From: Dactylorhiza incarnata
Taxonomy: Eukaryota > Streptophyta > Magnoliopsida > Asparagales > Orchidaceae
NCBI GenBank assembly: GCA_033032865.1
Contig: JAWHQI010000272.1
Coordinates: 2,232,001 to 2,296,000 of the forward strand
Length of the DNA stretch: 64,000 bases
Direction: 5' to 3'
Shown: positions 34,214 through 46,496 of the stretch, piece after piece
How the letters are laid out: each line of letters starts with the position of its first letter
Numbering within the stretch: the first letter of the stretch is position 1
Notes under the pieces: generated by a model
Seen by the model: only the letters and a program-made list of their open reading frames with translations
Database searches by the model: none
What the model was told of the DNA's origin: nothing
Position numbers and translations under genes: made by a program

Positions 34214-35302
34214 TATTGGAACATGGTCTTCTGCATCTCCTAAGTTTGAGAATAACAAATCATATGTGTATTTGCTCTTGTGTGTTTAAGTGTGCAGGAA
34301 ACAATGCCACATGACTCAAAGATAACATATGAAGGTTGCCCCCAAGTTTGAAGCCAAAATTCTAAAATGTTCACTAGCGCCGGCGGTAGCACCTAGCGCG
34401 TGCGCTAGCTCTGATTAAGCAAGTTCAGGAGGAAATTATAGAAGGCGATAGCGCCAGGCGGTAGCAGATAGCTCAAGCGGTAGCGCGAAGCACAAGAGGA
34501 ATTTTGGAAAGGTTTCGTTGGAATGAAGATACACACGTGGAGAATGTTTCCTAATCCGGGATAGCACCAGCGGTACCGCTAGCGCAGATGCTAGCTCCAA
34601 GGAAATAAAAAGGAGCCCTCTTCTCTCATTTTCTACACACATCCTTAAGAGAGTTCTAGTGCCAAAATTCCAGAGCCTTATACTGCCGAGAGTTGATCTC
34701 CCACCCACAGTTCCGTAAGTTTCTGAAGGAGGATTTCTACACGCCGCATCCGACCGACGATCGCTTCAACCACGCTTATTCTACATCGGTCATTCATCTC
34801 CAACTTCAGAAGTTCTTCAAGATGGAGTTTTTAATATTGTGGTTATTTTCATTCTTGTAATCACTTAGTAAATTCACCTCGTGTTGGAGACTAGGTCTGG
34901 TGGGTAGGACTTAGGGAGGAATTCGCCTCGTGTTGGCAACTAGGTCTAAGGTGTAGATCTAGGGGGTGCTCAAGGCCGTATCCGTGGGAGGATTGGCTAG
35001 AGCGGCTTGAGGATGTATCTCGAGAAGGATAGGCTAAAGCCACCGATTCGTGGGATACGAGTCGGGATAGAAAACGAAAAAAATATTTTTACTATTCGCC
35101 TTTGATTTCTAGCGTTATAAGAAATCCAGTTTTGTAATCCTTCATTCCATATTAGAAAAATCATGTCTCTATTTGATTTCAATTATTTTACTTGATTTCT
35201 CTCTATTTTAATCTCTTAGTATTTCAAGTATATCAAAATATATTAAACATTTTTAAAACCCTTATTCACCCCCCCGCTCTAAGGGCGCCTAAAGATCCAA
35301 CA
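34214..35302 (+). repeat. 5' LTR of copia element E
   Basis: Starts TATTGGAACATGG (ancestral TG changed to TA) and ends GATCCAACA, then primer site TGGTATCAGCGCC at 35305 (initiator-Met type with one change). Duplication TATCC at 34209-34213. U3 (34370-34600) carries a family-specific motif array built on GCGCTAGC and GCCGGCGGTAGC. Confidence 0.93.
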
Positions 35303-35353
35303 AGTGGTATCAGCGCCATGTTTTATTCCAAACGGTCTAACAACCAGGAATAA

Positions 35354-37283
35354 ATGGCGTCTTATGATCTCACTTTTCTGGAGGGTCAAGGTGTTAGTAG
35401 ACCACCTCTTTTTACTAGGTCAGATTTCAACTACTGGAAATCTAGGATGATGTGTTTTCCTATGACCATGGATATAGAAGTATGGAACATGGTAGAAGTT
35501 TGGTACTCTCCTCCTATAATTGTAGTAGGAGAGGCTACCTTAGAAAAACCTAAGGATAAATTGGATGATAGAGATAAACTTAAATGCAAAAATAATGCAA
35601 AGGCAATGAACGCTTCATATTGTGCTTTAAATCGAACTGAATATAATCAAATTTCTGCATGTGTAACTGCTTATGATATTTGGAACCAATTAGAAGTTAC
35701 TCATGAAGGTACATCACATGTGAAAGATGCAAAGCTATTCCAACTAGAATCAGAATATGAAAAATTCAGAATGGATGGTGAAGAAGACATCAACTCGATG
35801 TACATATGCTTCACCAAGATCGTCAACGCTTCAAAAGCTCTTGGAAAGATCTACTCCGATGGCGACTTGGTCAGAAAAATTCTTCGCTCTCTACCTCCGA
35901 GGTTCAATCCAAAGGCGACGGCCATCTCAGAGTCACACAACCTAAGAATGCTCCAGATCGAGAATCTCATTGGGAATCACAAAACCCATAAGTTAGAACT
36001 CCAGGTTCAACACGAAGAATACAACAAGGAACCAAAGAAAAAGGCGCTGGCACTAAAATCGAAGAAGGAGAGTAAAGAAGATGATGATGAAGATGAAGAA
36101 GGTCTCCTGGTCAAGAACTTCAAAAAATTCATTAGAAATCCAGAAAGAAGGAACACCTTCCAGAAATTCTTCCAGAAGGATGCTCGACGAAAAGGGTCTT
36201 CCTCTTCATCAAAGAAAGAAAAGGAAAGTGAAGACGAAGAAGAAAGACCGCCACCAGAGTGCTTTCACTGCAGGAAGACAGGGCACATTCAAAGCCAGTG
36301 CCTGAAGTATCTAAAGGAGCAAAAAGAAAAACGATACAAAGGTAAGGAGAGAAAGAAAGTGTTGAAAGCTGCAACATGGGATGATTCTTCCTCTGAAGAA
36401 TCAAGTGGATCTGAGTCAAGTAGCAAGGAGGAAGCACAATTATGCTTGACGACAACAGACAACGATGAAGACACCAGTGTTCTTAGTGACACTGAGGTAA
36501 CTCCTCCCACCTTCGAAGAACTTTATGATGAATTTGTTTTAACCTACAAAGCTTATGATAAAAGTATAGAAGATAATACTATTTTAAATCATGAAAATGA
36601 ATCTCTCATCAAAGAAAATCATAAGCTTACTACAAAATTAATCTCCTTTGAAAAGAGAAAGGTTCCATGCCAAGAGTGTGAGCACTCCTTATGTAAGGCA
36701 AAAGAACTTGAATATTTTCTTTCTAAGGCCCTCTCACAAATCAAAACTCTTACAAGAGAAAAGGGGGACTTAGAGAGAAAACTAAAAATCTCTCTTACAA
36801 ATTGAAAATAACAAAAAGGGCTTCAAAAATAAATGTGGCATGCGTGTAAAAGAAAATTCATCTCTTAAAAAACAAACTAATGACCTCAATATGACCATCA
36901 AAAAATTTAGAATTGGTCAAAAATCCCTGGACATGATTTTAGGGAACCAATATTATGGTTCTGGAAATTTTGGGCTCAGATATCAAAGTCACAGCTACTG
37001 CCCAACGCTAGCCACTAATGCCGGCGGTAGCCCATCATATAAAAAATCTTCTATTTTTTCTAAAAATCGAACCTCATCCAGCAAGAGCAATGTAGAATTT
37101 CAGAAAATGGTCTCAACCCCCTTTATTTCGTGTGCAAACTGTCATAGATTTGGACACATGTCTAGTTCTTGCAGGAAAATAAAACAAGGATATTTAAAGC
37201 AAATCCGGGTACCTAAGGCCTCCTCTTATTCTATGGGTGGTACCTTTTGGGTATCCGGATCTTTACTCTCATCCTCTTTCTAG
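35354..37283 (+). pseudogene. Element E gag
   Basis: Copia Gag in two frames. The first (35354-36805) has the N-terminal Gag domain (FLEGQGVSRPPLFTRSDFNY, WNMVE), the UBN2-type core (LKCKNNAKAMNASYCAL, HVKDAKLFQLESEYEKFRMD, LVRKILRSLPPRFNPK) and a perfect knuckle CFHCRKTGHIQSQC (about residue 303), then an acidic Ser-rich stretch and coiled coil. After a shift near 36805 the second frame (36840-37283) has a second knuckle, CANCHRFGHMSSSC. Gag ends SSSF-TAG at 37281-37283. The first frame is unusually complete for this window. Confidence 0.88.
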
Positions 37284-40152
37284 ATTTGCAGGAAGGCTAA
37301 GGAAATGGAGGGTGTATGGTACTTGGACTCGGGCTGCTCCAAGCACATGACGGGCAACAAAGCAAAGTTCTATAGCCTAGAAAAGAAGAAGGGAGGGATC
37401 ATAACCTTTGGTGATAACGGTAAAGGAAGGATCACGGGAGTCGGTATAGTGGGTAACGAATCCTTTACTATATCTAATGTTCTTTATGTAAAAGGTTTAA
37501 AACATTACTTAATATCGATTAGTCAATTGTGTAATAATGGATTAGATGTTTTAGTTGAGTCATCTACAAATCTTTGCAAAATATTTTATCCTAACACAAA
37601 AAATGTTTTACTAACTGCACCTAGAACTCACTACGTATATGTAGTTTCCTTTCATGATCTTTCCAAATCATCTATAAAATATTTTATAACTAAAAATGAC
37701 GAGTTAGAACTATGGCATAGACGTTTAGGTCACGCTAGTACAAACCACATTTTTAAACTAGCCAAAAAAGAATTGATTAGAGGATTGCCTAGATTAAATG
37801 GAAACTTATCTTCACTATGCCCTCCATGTCAAAAAGGAAAATTTACTAAATCTTATTTTAAAAGCTAAAACAAAATTTCCAATATAAGACTTTTGCAATT
37901 AATTCGTATGAATCCTTTTGTCCCCGTTAACACCGCAAGTCTTAGTGGTAGAATATATACTTTTGTTCTAATAGATGATTTCTCTAGATATTGTTTGACT
38001 TTATTTCTCTCTTCCAAATCTGATGTGTTTTGCGAATTTTCAAAACTATGTACTCGTATTCAAAATGAACTAGATCTAAAAATAAAATGCATTTGCTTAG
38101 TTCATGGAGGAGAATTTGAAAATGAAATTTTTTAATCTTTTTGCGAAATGTTAGATATTAAGCACAAATTCTCTACTCCTCGCACACCTCAACAAAACGG
38201 TGTTGTAGAAAGAAAGAATAGGACAATTCAAGATCTAGCACATACTATGTTATCTGAATATAAATTACCTAAGTCTTTTTGGGCCGAAGTCGTAAGCACA
38301 TCATGTTATGTAATGAATAGAGTCATGCTTCGTCCATCTTTAAATCTCACACCGTATGAACTATGGTATCAAATGAAACCTAACCTATCATAGTTTAAAG
38401 TATTTTGTTGTAAATGTTTTATTCTCAATACAAAAGATGCCTTAGGAAAGTTTGATGAAAAATGTAATGAAGGAATATTTCTTGGATACTCCTCAACTAG
38501 TAAAGCTTATAGAATATTTAATAAAAGAACGAGTAAGGTTGAAGAGTCTATTAATGTAAAATTTGATGAATTTATTCCTTGTGTAGAAAAACTTCCTACA
38601 GGTGCAAATGATGAACCTTTGCAATATTTGGAGCACGACAAAAAAGAACCTTCCAAAGAGGAGAAGAAGGAGGCCAAAGAAGATGAATACGTGCCCCCAA
38701 GCATCTTAAACTTCTCAAAGAATCATCCAAAGGAGCTAGTTATTGGGGAACCATATATTGGTGTAAGAACTCGATCTTGTCTTCATGAAACTTTTTTCAA
38801 ATATCTGTTTTTTTTTCCGAAATTGAACCTAAAAACGTTTCAACCGCTTTAAATGATGAATTTTGGTTTTTGGCGATGAATGAAGAGTTAGATCAATTTG
38901 AAAGAAATAAAGTTTGGAATCTAGTAGAGCATCCATCTAATCATCTAGTTGTTGGCATAAAATGGATTTTTAAAAATATATTAGATAGTGAATCAATAAT
39001 TACAATAAATAAAGCTCGCTTAGTCGCTCAAGGCTTTTCTCAAATCGAGGGGATAGATTTTGAAGAAACTTTTGCACTCATTGCTCGCTTAGAATCTATA
39101 CGAATATTTTTGGCATTTGCAAGTTTTAAAAGAATAAAATTATTTCAAATGGATGTTAAAAGTGCTTTTCTAAACGGGTTTATAAAAGAGGAAGTTTATG
39201 TAGAACAACCCCCCTGGTTTTATAAATGAAAAATTTCCAAATCATGTTTATAAATTAGAAAAAGCGCTTTATGGTTTAAAACAAGCGCCCCGTGCATGGT
39301 ATGAAAAACTTACATCATTTTTATTATAGCACGGTTATGTCATGGGAAGTGTTTTATCTGCCAAACAAATATGTCCATGATATGCTTAAATGATTTGGAT
39401 TTGAAAATCTTAAAAAAGCTTCTACTCCTAAGAGTTCTTCTTTAAAACTAGGAAAAGATGAATCTGGAATTTCTGTAAATCAAACTTTATATAGAGGTAT
39501 GATTGGATCTCTTCTTTACTTAAGTGCTTCTAGACCTGATATAATGTTTGTCATATGTTTATGTGCTCGCTATCAAGCCAATCCAATAGAATCTCATTTA
39601 AAAGCGGTAAAACATATTTTTAGATATCTATTAGGGTCATCTAGATTATGATTATGGTACCCACACAATGATTCATTTACATTACACGACTATTCCGATT
39701 CGGATTATGATAGATGCTCACTTGATCGAAAAAACACTAGTGGTACTTGTCACTTTGTAGGACCCTCTTTAGTTGCATGGTCTAGTAGGAAACAATCTTC
39801 GGTTGCACTCTCCACCGCGGAGGACGAATACATCGCTCTTAGGAGTTTTTGTGCACAAACTTTATGGATGAGCCAAACTCTAGAGAATTTTGATTTTCAT
39901 CTAAAAAACATTGATCTCAAATGTGACAACAAACGTGTCATAGATCTTATATATAATCTCGTACACCACTCTAGATCCAAACACATAGATGTTCATCATC
40001 ACTTCATTAGGGATCATATAAAGAAAGAGCATGTAAAAGTAAGTTTCATTGCTACGGACTCCCAACTTGCTGATATAGTCACAAAAATTCTTCCCGATGC
40101 AAGATTTCGATTACTACGACTTGAATTAGGTGTCCTAGATCTTTCAGGTTAA
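37284..40152 (+). pseudogene. Element E pol (PR-IN-RT-RNase H), inactivated
   Basis: In frame with the end of gag across the TAG. Order: protease WYLDSGCSKHMTG (37317-37355), pre-integrase HHCC region ([19 protein letters not shown]), integrase core (FVLIDDFSRY, then ICLVHGGEFEN where the catalytic Asp of IRSDHGG is Val, then [10 protein letters not shown]), RT N-terminus (38870-39229: [24 protein letters not shown]) and RNase H (YSDSDYDRCSLDRKNTSGTC, DSQLADIVTKIL). The RT segment with the YVDD catalytic box is deleted near 39345. Stops occur at 37866, 38133 and 38391 and a shift near 38810. This copy cannot be active. Confidence 0.92.
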
Positions 40153-42033
40153 GTCACATTCATAAACACAATAATTTTATGCAATTTTTACCTATCTAAA
40201 CATCTTCAAATCTTCTGAAATTTTTGCATGGAACTAATCTTTGGACACTTAATCAATATCAAAAATTAGATTTTTCAAAATCCTAAAATTTAGTGTGTTG
40301 TATGCCGCGCTAGCGCTAGCGCCGACGCACCTGTCTGATTTTCTGTATTTTTAAAATTTACAAAAATCACAAAAATATGTTCTTTAATATGTACTACGTA
40401 TTTTTGCATTTCTGCTTTTAACTAATTTTTGAAAAATTAAAATAAAAATTACAAAAGGCAAATTACAAAAAATTTCTGTTTTCTCTTCCTTTCTTTGTTT
40501 ATTTGTTTAATTTCTATTTCAATATGCAAAAAATCAAATACAAAAATATAAAATATCAAAAATTATTTTGAACTTAACTTTTCTATTTACATGTATCTTG
40601 TGAAAGGGAGATTTGGGATGTCACCCCATCACATTTCCTAGTACCGATGCAAACCCCTCATAGGGTAGACCTCGGGAAGTCCAAGATCAATAATAAGAGT
40701 TCAAAATTTTAAACAAAATTATTTGTCAAAATTTCAAAAAAAAATGTATGGATTTTATTGTTCATATCAAGCATAGTTTAATCTATCATTTAGACCTTCT
40801 ACAATGTTGCAATTCATCTTTTCAAACTACTTTGAACATTATTTTTGTCATGCTTTGATATATCTAATCACATGTGCATCAATTGTATTGTGAAAGTTGT
40901 GTAGAACCTAGCTTACCATGCCTCTAAGTATGAGTAAATGTTTTATGATTGATAATGATATTTATTCACTCACTCATTTTGGCAAAGTCTACATGTGCTT
41001 TTAATCTAAGAATGCTTGCTTGTGTATTGTAATTGTACAATGAATTAAAATTGCACAAGTATCTTACCTACACTACAATTATTTGCACTATTAAAAATTA
41101 AGAATAGTGGTTGTGCTTTCAAAATTACATTGGGTTGCAAAACAAGTGTATTCGGAGATCTTTGTTCAAAACAAAAAATCATGAAATAAATTGACAAAGA
41201 TAACTCCACCAAGCACTACTTGAACCTCCTGATAACTTCTTAATGAGCATTGTGAGCTTGAGCACCTTGATAGCTCTCTACAATGTTTGATATGTTTTGA
41301 ATTTGTGAATTATAATAACATTGTAGTAGTTTCTTTTTGATATCCTTCTCTCATGCATGGTTACTTTATTGTCAAACTTAAAGATTTTAAATGAAAATTG
41401 ATTTACAAAAACATCATGCTTTTTGGAACTTAACATTTTCTTCTTATGAATCATCATGATTACAAAAAGATGTTTCTTATATTTATATAAGTCTTCCACA
41501 ACATTACCATATAACTTTTACCTTGAGTTTTTTCATGCTTATCTCAAGTCTAAAAACTCAAAATTCCTTTTCTTCAACAAGTGGTAGACTTGTTTGGTAA
41601 ATTTTATATTGTTCTCTTTACGCTAAAAACTCTGATTTAGTCTATGAAAATTTTTATGCTACAAACTCCTTATCATTTCATTTTTTCTAAAGAGCTCGAT
41701 CATGCTTATCTTTTACTAAGAAAAACTCTTTGTATGTTTATTGCTTCTTTAGCCTATGTTTGCTAATAACAAAAGGGGGGATCTAACATTATAAATAAAT
41801 TCCGCTTCAAATGGGAAAGAACTAACATGATTAATTCTTAAGATGATAGCCTACATATAAGGGGAGCATTCGCATAGGGGGAGCATGCATTTAGGGGGAG
41901 CAATTCTAAATACCAAAATCGACAATTATCCTAAGTCATCACTTCTACACACACACAAGTAGGTTTCATCATGCGTATATATTAATGCTCTAATTTATCA
42001 TTAATGGATTTGTTATTATCAAAAGGGGGAGTT
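40153..42033 (+). other. Element E 3' region (no intact accessory ORF)
   Basis: A 1.9-kb stretch without a supported ORF. It contains an LTR-type motif GCGCTAGCGCTAGCGCC at about 40306-40323, a block (40602-40695) similar to the leader of the Athila element at 59339-59431, a block (41204-41270) conserved in element F, and purine tracts at 41774, 41860-41905 and 42023-42031 (the PPT before the LTR). The position matches that of the accessory ORF in F, so that ORF was probably lost. Confidence 0.6.
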
Positions 42034-43092
42034 TGTTGGAACATGGTCTTTCGCATCTCCTAGATTTGAGAATAACAAATCCTATGTGTATTTGATCTTG
42101 TGTGTTTAAGTGTGCAGGAAATAAGTCCATATGACTCAAGGATGACATAAGAAGGTTGCCCCATGATTTGAACCCAAAATTCCAACATGCCCACTAGCGT
42201 CGGCAGTAGCACCTAGCACAGGCGCTAGCGATGATTAGCAAAATCCCGAGAGCATTTTTAGAAGACGCTAGAGCCAGGCGGTAGCGCGGAGCACAAGAGG
42301 AATTTTGGAAAGGTTTCCTTGGAATGAAGATACGCACGCCGAGAATTTTTCCTAATCTGGGATAACGCCGGCAGTAGTGCTAGCGCATGCACTAGCTCTA
42401 AGGATATAAAGAGGAGCCCTCTTCTCTCATTTTCTACACATCCTTGAGAGAGTTCTAGTGCCAAAATTCCAGAGCCTTATACTGCCGAGAGTTGATCTCC
42501 CACCCAAAGTTCCGTGATTTTCTGAAGGAGGATTTCTACACGCTGCATCCGACCGATGATCGCTTCAACCACGCTTATTCTACATCGGTCTTTTGTCTCT
42601 AACTTCAGAAGTTCATCAAGAGGGAGTTTTTAATATTGTGGTTATTCTCATTCTTGTAATCACTTAGTAAATTCGCCTCGTGTTGGCGACTAGGTCTGGG
42701 TAGGACTTAGGGAGGAATTTGCCTTGTGTTGGTGACTAGGTCTAGGGTGTAGATCTAGAGGTGCTCGAGGTCATATCTGAGGGAGGATACGCTAGAGCGG
42801 CTTGAGGCCATATCCGGGGAAGGATAGTCTAAAGCCACCGGTTCATGGGGATACGAGTCGGGATAGAAAATGAAAAAGTCGTTTTACTATTCGCCTTCAA
42901 TTCCTAGCGTTATATGAAATCCATTTTTGTAATCCCTCATTTCATATCAATGAAATCATGTCTCTATTTGATTTCGATTATTTTACTTGACTTCTCTCTA
43001 TTTAACCTCTTATTATTTCAAGTATATCAAAATATATTAAAAGTTTTTAAACCCTTATTCACCCCCCTCTAAGGGCGCCTACAGATCCAACA
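42034..43092 (+). repeat. 3' LTR of copia element E
   Basis: Starts TGTTGGAACATGG, ends GATCCAACA at 43092, followed by TACCC (one mismatch to the left duplication TATCC). Many differences from the 5' LTR are visible, for example in the motif array, which indicates an older insertion than B. TATAAAG lies at about 42405. Confidence 0.92.
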
Positions 43093-43510
43093 TACCCGCA
43101 GCGGTCCCTCATAAGAAGGGGGTGCAGTGAATAAATCATCACAATCTGAAGGAGCCTTAGAATTGGAAGAGGATGGCACAATATAAATATCTGGTTCATC
43201 CTCCTCCTCCTCCTCCATCTGGCGTTAAAACGCAGTGCAATCCTTCAACGCATGATCAATGCTCCGACAAAACAAACATTTTTTCCATTTCCTATTGGCC
43301 TTTGGGGGGTCGGGTTGAAATATGAAGATGATGCTTGTGGTGGGGGAGAATAGTTTTAAAAATTGGGTGCACCATATGATGTGTCATAGGATGTCGGTGC
43401 TCCACAAGGTGAGTCGTATGAATTAGAACTACAATCTCTTGAATTACATTCATCGCTCAAATGATTATAGTCCCCACACCATCGACATTGAGAATAAGAA
43501 TACACGATGC
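43093..43510 (-). pseudogene. Gag-like remnant with two CCHC knuckles
   Basis: On the minus strand, CRWCGDYNHLSDEC (about 43490-43450) and CLFCRSIDHALKDC (about 43275-43235) each match C-x2-C-x4-H-x4-C. Between them the text is rich in Ser, Tyr and Pro, with one or more shifts, and after them runs EEEEEDEP. This looks like the nucleocapsid end of a retroelement Gag. It lies only about 200 bp downstream (minus sense) of a primer-site-like sequence at 43695-43711, too close for a full Gag, so it is deleted or non-autonomous. The family is not certain. Confidence 0.5.
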
Positions 43511-43694
43511 TGCGGGGATGGATTCAAATAACTTACATAAATTTACTTTGCACAAAACACTACACACAATACAGATTCACACTAGTGAAACCTAAAATTG
43601 TAAAATGATTTGAGTTTAAGAAAAACAAAATTTGAATGACAAAAGAAAATAAATCCTTTACAATCAATTTCTCAAACAGAAAAATACCATATTA

Positions 43695-43730
43695 CCCCAA
43701 CAACGATGCCAAAAACTGGATGTGATCTCG
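43695..43730 (-). promoter_or_regulatory. Primer-binding site of a gypsy-type element, minus orientation
   Basis: The minus strand reads TTTTTGGCATCGTTGTTGGG, a mutated form of the TGGCGCCGTTGCCGGGGA site used by many plant gypsy elements. The LTR end (CGAGATCACATCC) precedes it. Confidence 0.6.
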
Positions 43731-45128
43731 ACAAGTGCCCTAGTCGTTCAAGTAATATAAAATCAAGAGTAAACCCCAAAGTATCGATCACTCAAAGATT
43801 ACAACGTTGGATGTTTATAGTAAATTATTTTTCTATAGTATTTATGTTTTAAATAATTAGTTATTTCAATTTTTTTTAATAATAATGGTCTAAAATCTAC
43901 TTATTTTCATTTTCATGGATTTCTGGGCTGCCAATAGCAAATTGGAGCTAATAGCCATGATAAGGAGAAATTTGAAGCATTTTTGCCGAAAATCCAATTT
44001 ACACGCCCGTGACCTAGGGGCACGACTCATGTCACGGTAATATTCATTCCAGTAATGACAAACTTGATTCTAGAGCAATTTCAGCTTACACGCCCTAGGT
44101 CATGCCCGTGACCAGAGGTTGTGTCTCAGATGTCACAGACAGGATGCTACCCGCGGACCAGAACTCCTTGCCAGCTCATTTAATATTGCACACCCTCATT
44201 CAACCCCGTGACCAGATGGCATGACTTAGTTTCACAGCTATGACTTCCTCTGCGATCTAGAAATTGCCGCCAACTCACTTTAAAATTACAAGGCCTTGAT
44301 CGCGAATGTGACTAGAGGGCATGGCGCCTGATTAATTGCAGAAATGGCAGCCAATTACTCCAGATCCCGCTCGTTCCAGATCCATCCAGACACGCTCAAT
44401 TACAGGGCCGTGTCTGAGGGTGTGTAATGTCAAGTTGCATCAATTTTGGCAATTTCTTTCCCAATGTTCGTGGGTTTTTTAAGAAGATAGTTATTTCCAG
44501 ACACGACCTTGGACATGGGCGTGACTCCCCATTTTTCACCTATAAAAGGCAGCAATATCCAGGAGTTGAGGAGTTCAATTTTGGAGTTTGTTTTCAGCAT
44601 TGCTTTACTGTTTTCATGTTCTTGCTAGTTTTTATTTCATGTTGTAAGTTTAATTTTTGCAATTTCAATTCAAGTATTGTAGTTTATTTTTATTTCTTTG
44701 AATCATGTCTTCTTTTACCTCTATGTGTATTTGCATCATCATGATGAGTAGCTAAACATCATTTAGCACTTGGTCATGATGAACTTTGGAATAAAATAAA
44801 ATGATTTTGGAATTATTCTAAATTAGCATGCTCTTCTTTTAATTAACTTCAATTTATCTTTGATTTCATATGACCGAAATATGTCTTTCAATCTAAAATC
44901 CATATTCTAGTTGATTCAGAGATCTGTGTATACGAGGAGATCGCTCAATGATAAAAAGAGTTGCATGCACTCCTTGAGAGAGGACAACATAAATTTTCTG
45001 GGTTGGAGTCAAATCAAATAGTGGGGTTCATCACTTTAAGAAAGCTTAGGAGTTTCGACTGGCTGAGGGGTCTTAATCGACCAACCTAAGGTTTGTTGGT
45101 AATATCACATCCAAAGTAATATTATTAA
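43731..45128. repeat. Gypsy/Athila-type LTR sequence, left part
   Basis: Probably includes the end of a minus-strand LTR (near 43730-43830) and most of a plus-strand LTR. TATAAAAG at about 44542 (CACCTATAAAAGGCAGC) points to plus orientation. The GATGAGTAGCTAAAC segment near 44741 is typical of plant gypsy LTRs. The boundary between the two LTRs is not resolved. Element F is inserted at 45128. Confidence 0.5.
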
Positions 45129-46445
45129 TGTTGGAGCATGCGTTCCGCACTCGTCCGATTTGAGAATAACAAATCCCGAATGTATTTGATCCTATTTTTG
45201 ATTAATGGTGTGCAGATAACAGGTGCAAGTATAATATGTTTGCAATTGGAGCAAAATACCGATTTTCCAGAAATTAGAGCTATCAGAATTCCGACACCTA
45301 GCTAACGGATTTCCGATAGCGCGCGATTTCTTCCCAGCGGTTGAGAGCTAACGGATTTCTGACAATACACGATTTCTTCCCAGCGGTTAAGAGCTATCAG
45401 ATTTCCGACAGCAGTAACGGATATCCGACAGCCCACGATCTTCCCGCATCTCTATGACGTGCAGCAGTTACGCAAGCTAACAGATTTCCGATAGTGATAT
45501 CGGATATCCGACAGCCCACGATCTTCCCGCAACTCTACGACGTGCAGCAGTTACGCAAGCTAACGGATTTCCGATAGTGATATCGGATATCCGACAGCCC
45601 ACGTCTCAACAACGGCCTCCACTTCGCACAAAAACTTTGAATTAGTGGGACACGTGGCAGCCTCTGGAGATATCAGATTCTGGCGATACCTAGCTAACGG
45701 ACGGTGACATCTCTTTTTTATTTAAAGGGTCCAGAACTTCGTGGATTTCATTCCTACAGATATTCAAGCCTTCTTCCTGAGTGTGATCATCCAGAGAGCT
45801 CCAGAGAATGAAAATCCCCATCCTTGAAGAAGAAAAGAGAGAGCGAAGTCGAAGATTGTACACGCGTTCCAAGGAGACTTTTTCAAGGGTTCTTCGCTGC
45901 TTTGGTCCAAAAATTCTAAAGGGGGTTTTTAATTTGTATTTCATTTATATTTACATTCATCTTGTAATCATTGTAGAAATCGTCGTCTTGCGTGCGACGT
46001 CTAAGTCCGTGCGAGGATTAGGGGAAATCATCACCTTGTGTGTGGTGTTAGATCCTTGTGTGGTCTAGGGTAAATCATCGTCTTGTGTGTGGTGTCAAGT
46101 CCTTGTGTGGCTTGGGAGAAAATCACCGCCTTGTGTGCTGCGTCTAGATCAAGATTTGATTTAGGGGGAGGCTAGTGTCTATATCTGGGAGATATAGGCT
46201 ATAGCCAACCGGTTCTTAGGAGAAGGACCAGTGAAAAGAGACAAGAGATTTTATTAATTGTAAGCCTTTGATTCCAAGCTTTATTGGAATTATTTCTACT
46301 CATTATCTTTGATGAAATAAAATCTTGTTTTTAAATTCAATTATTTGTCTCTATATTCATATATTGTTTCGTTTGTTACAAAAATTATCAAAGTTCTAAA
46401 TTGCCCTTATTCACCCCCCCTCTAAGGGCGCCACAAGATCCAACA
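45129..46445 (+). repeat. 5' LTR of copia element F
   Basis: Starts TGTTGGAGCATGCG, ends GATCCAACA; ATTAA at 45124-45128 is the target duplication. U3 holds about three 83-bp tandem units (ATATCCGACAG at 45421, 45504 and 45587) with the palindrome TCGGATATCCGA. A TATTTAAAG box lies near 45718, directly after GACGGTGACATCTC. Primer site TGGTATCAGAGC at 46448. Confidence 0.95.
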
Positions 46446-46496
46446 AGTGGTATCAGAGCAAGGTAAATTCCTTATAAGGTTTAACCACCTGGAATT

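Noticed and set aside
41278..41499. Minus-strand 73-codon ORF in the E 3' region as a possible accessory-ORF remnant
   Set aside because: No similarity to the F antisense ORF or the C sense ORF could be seen. AT-rich chance ORF.
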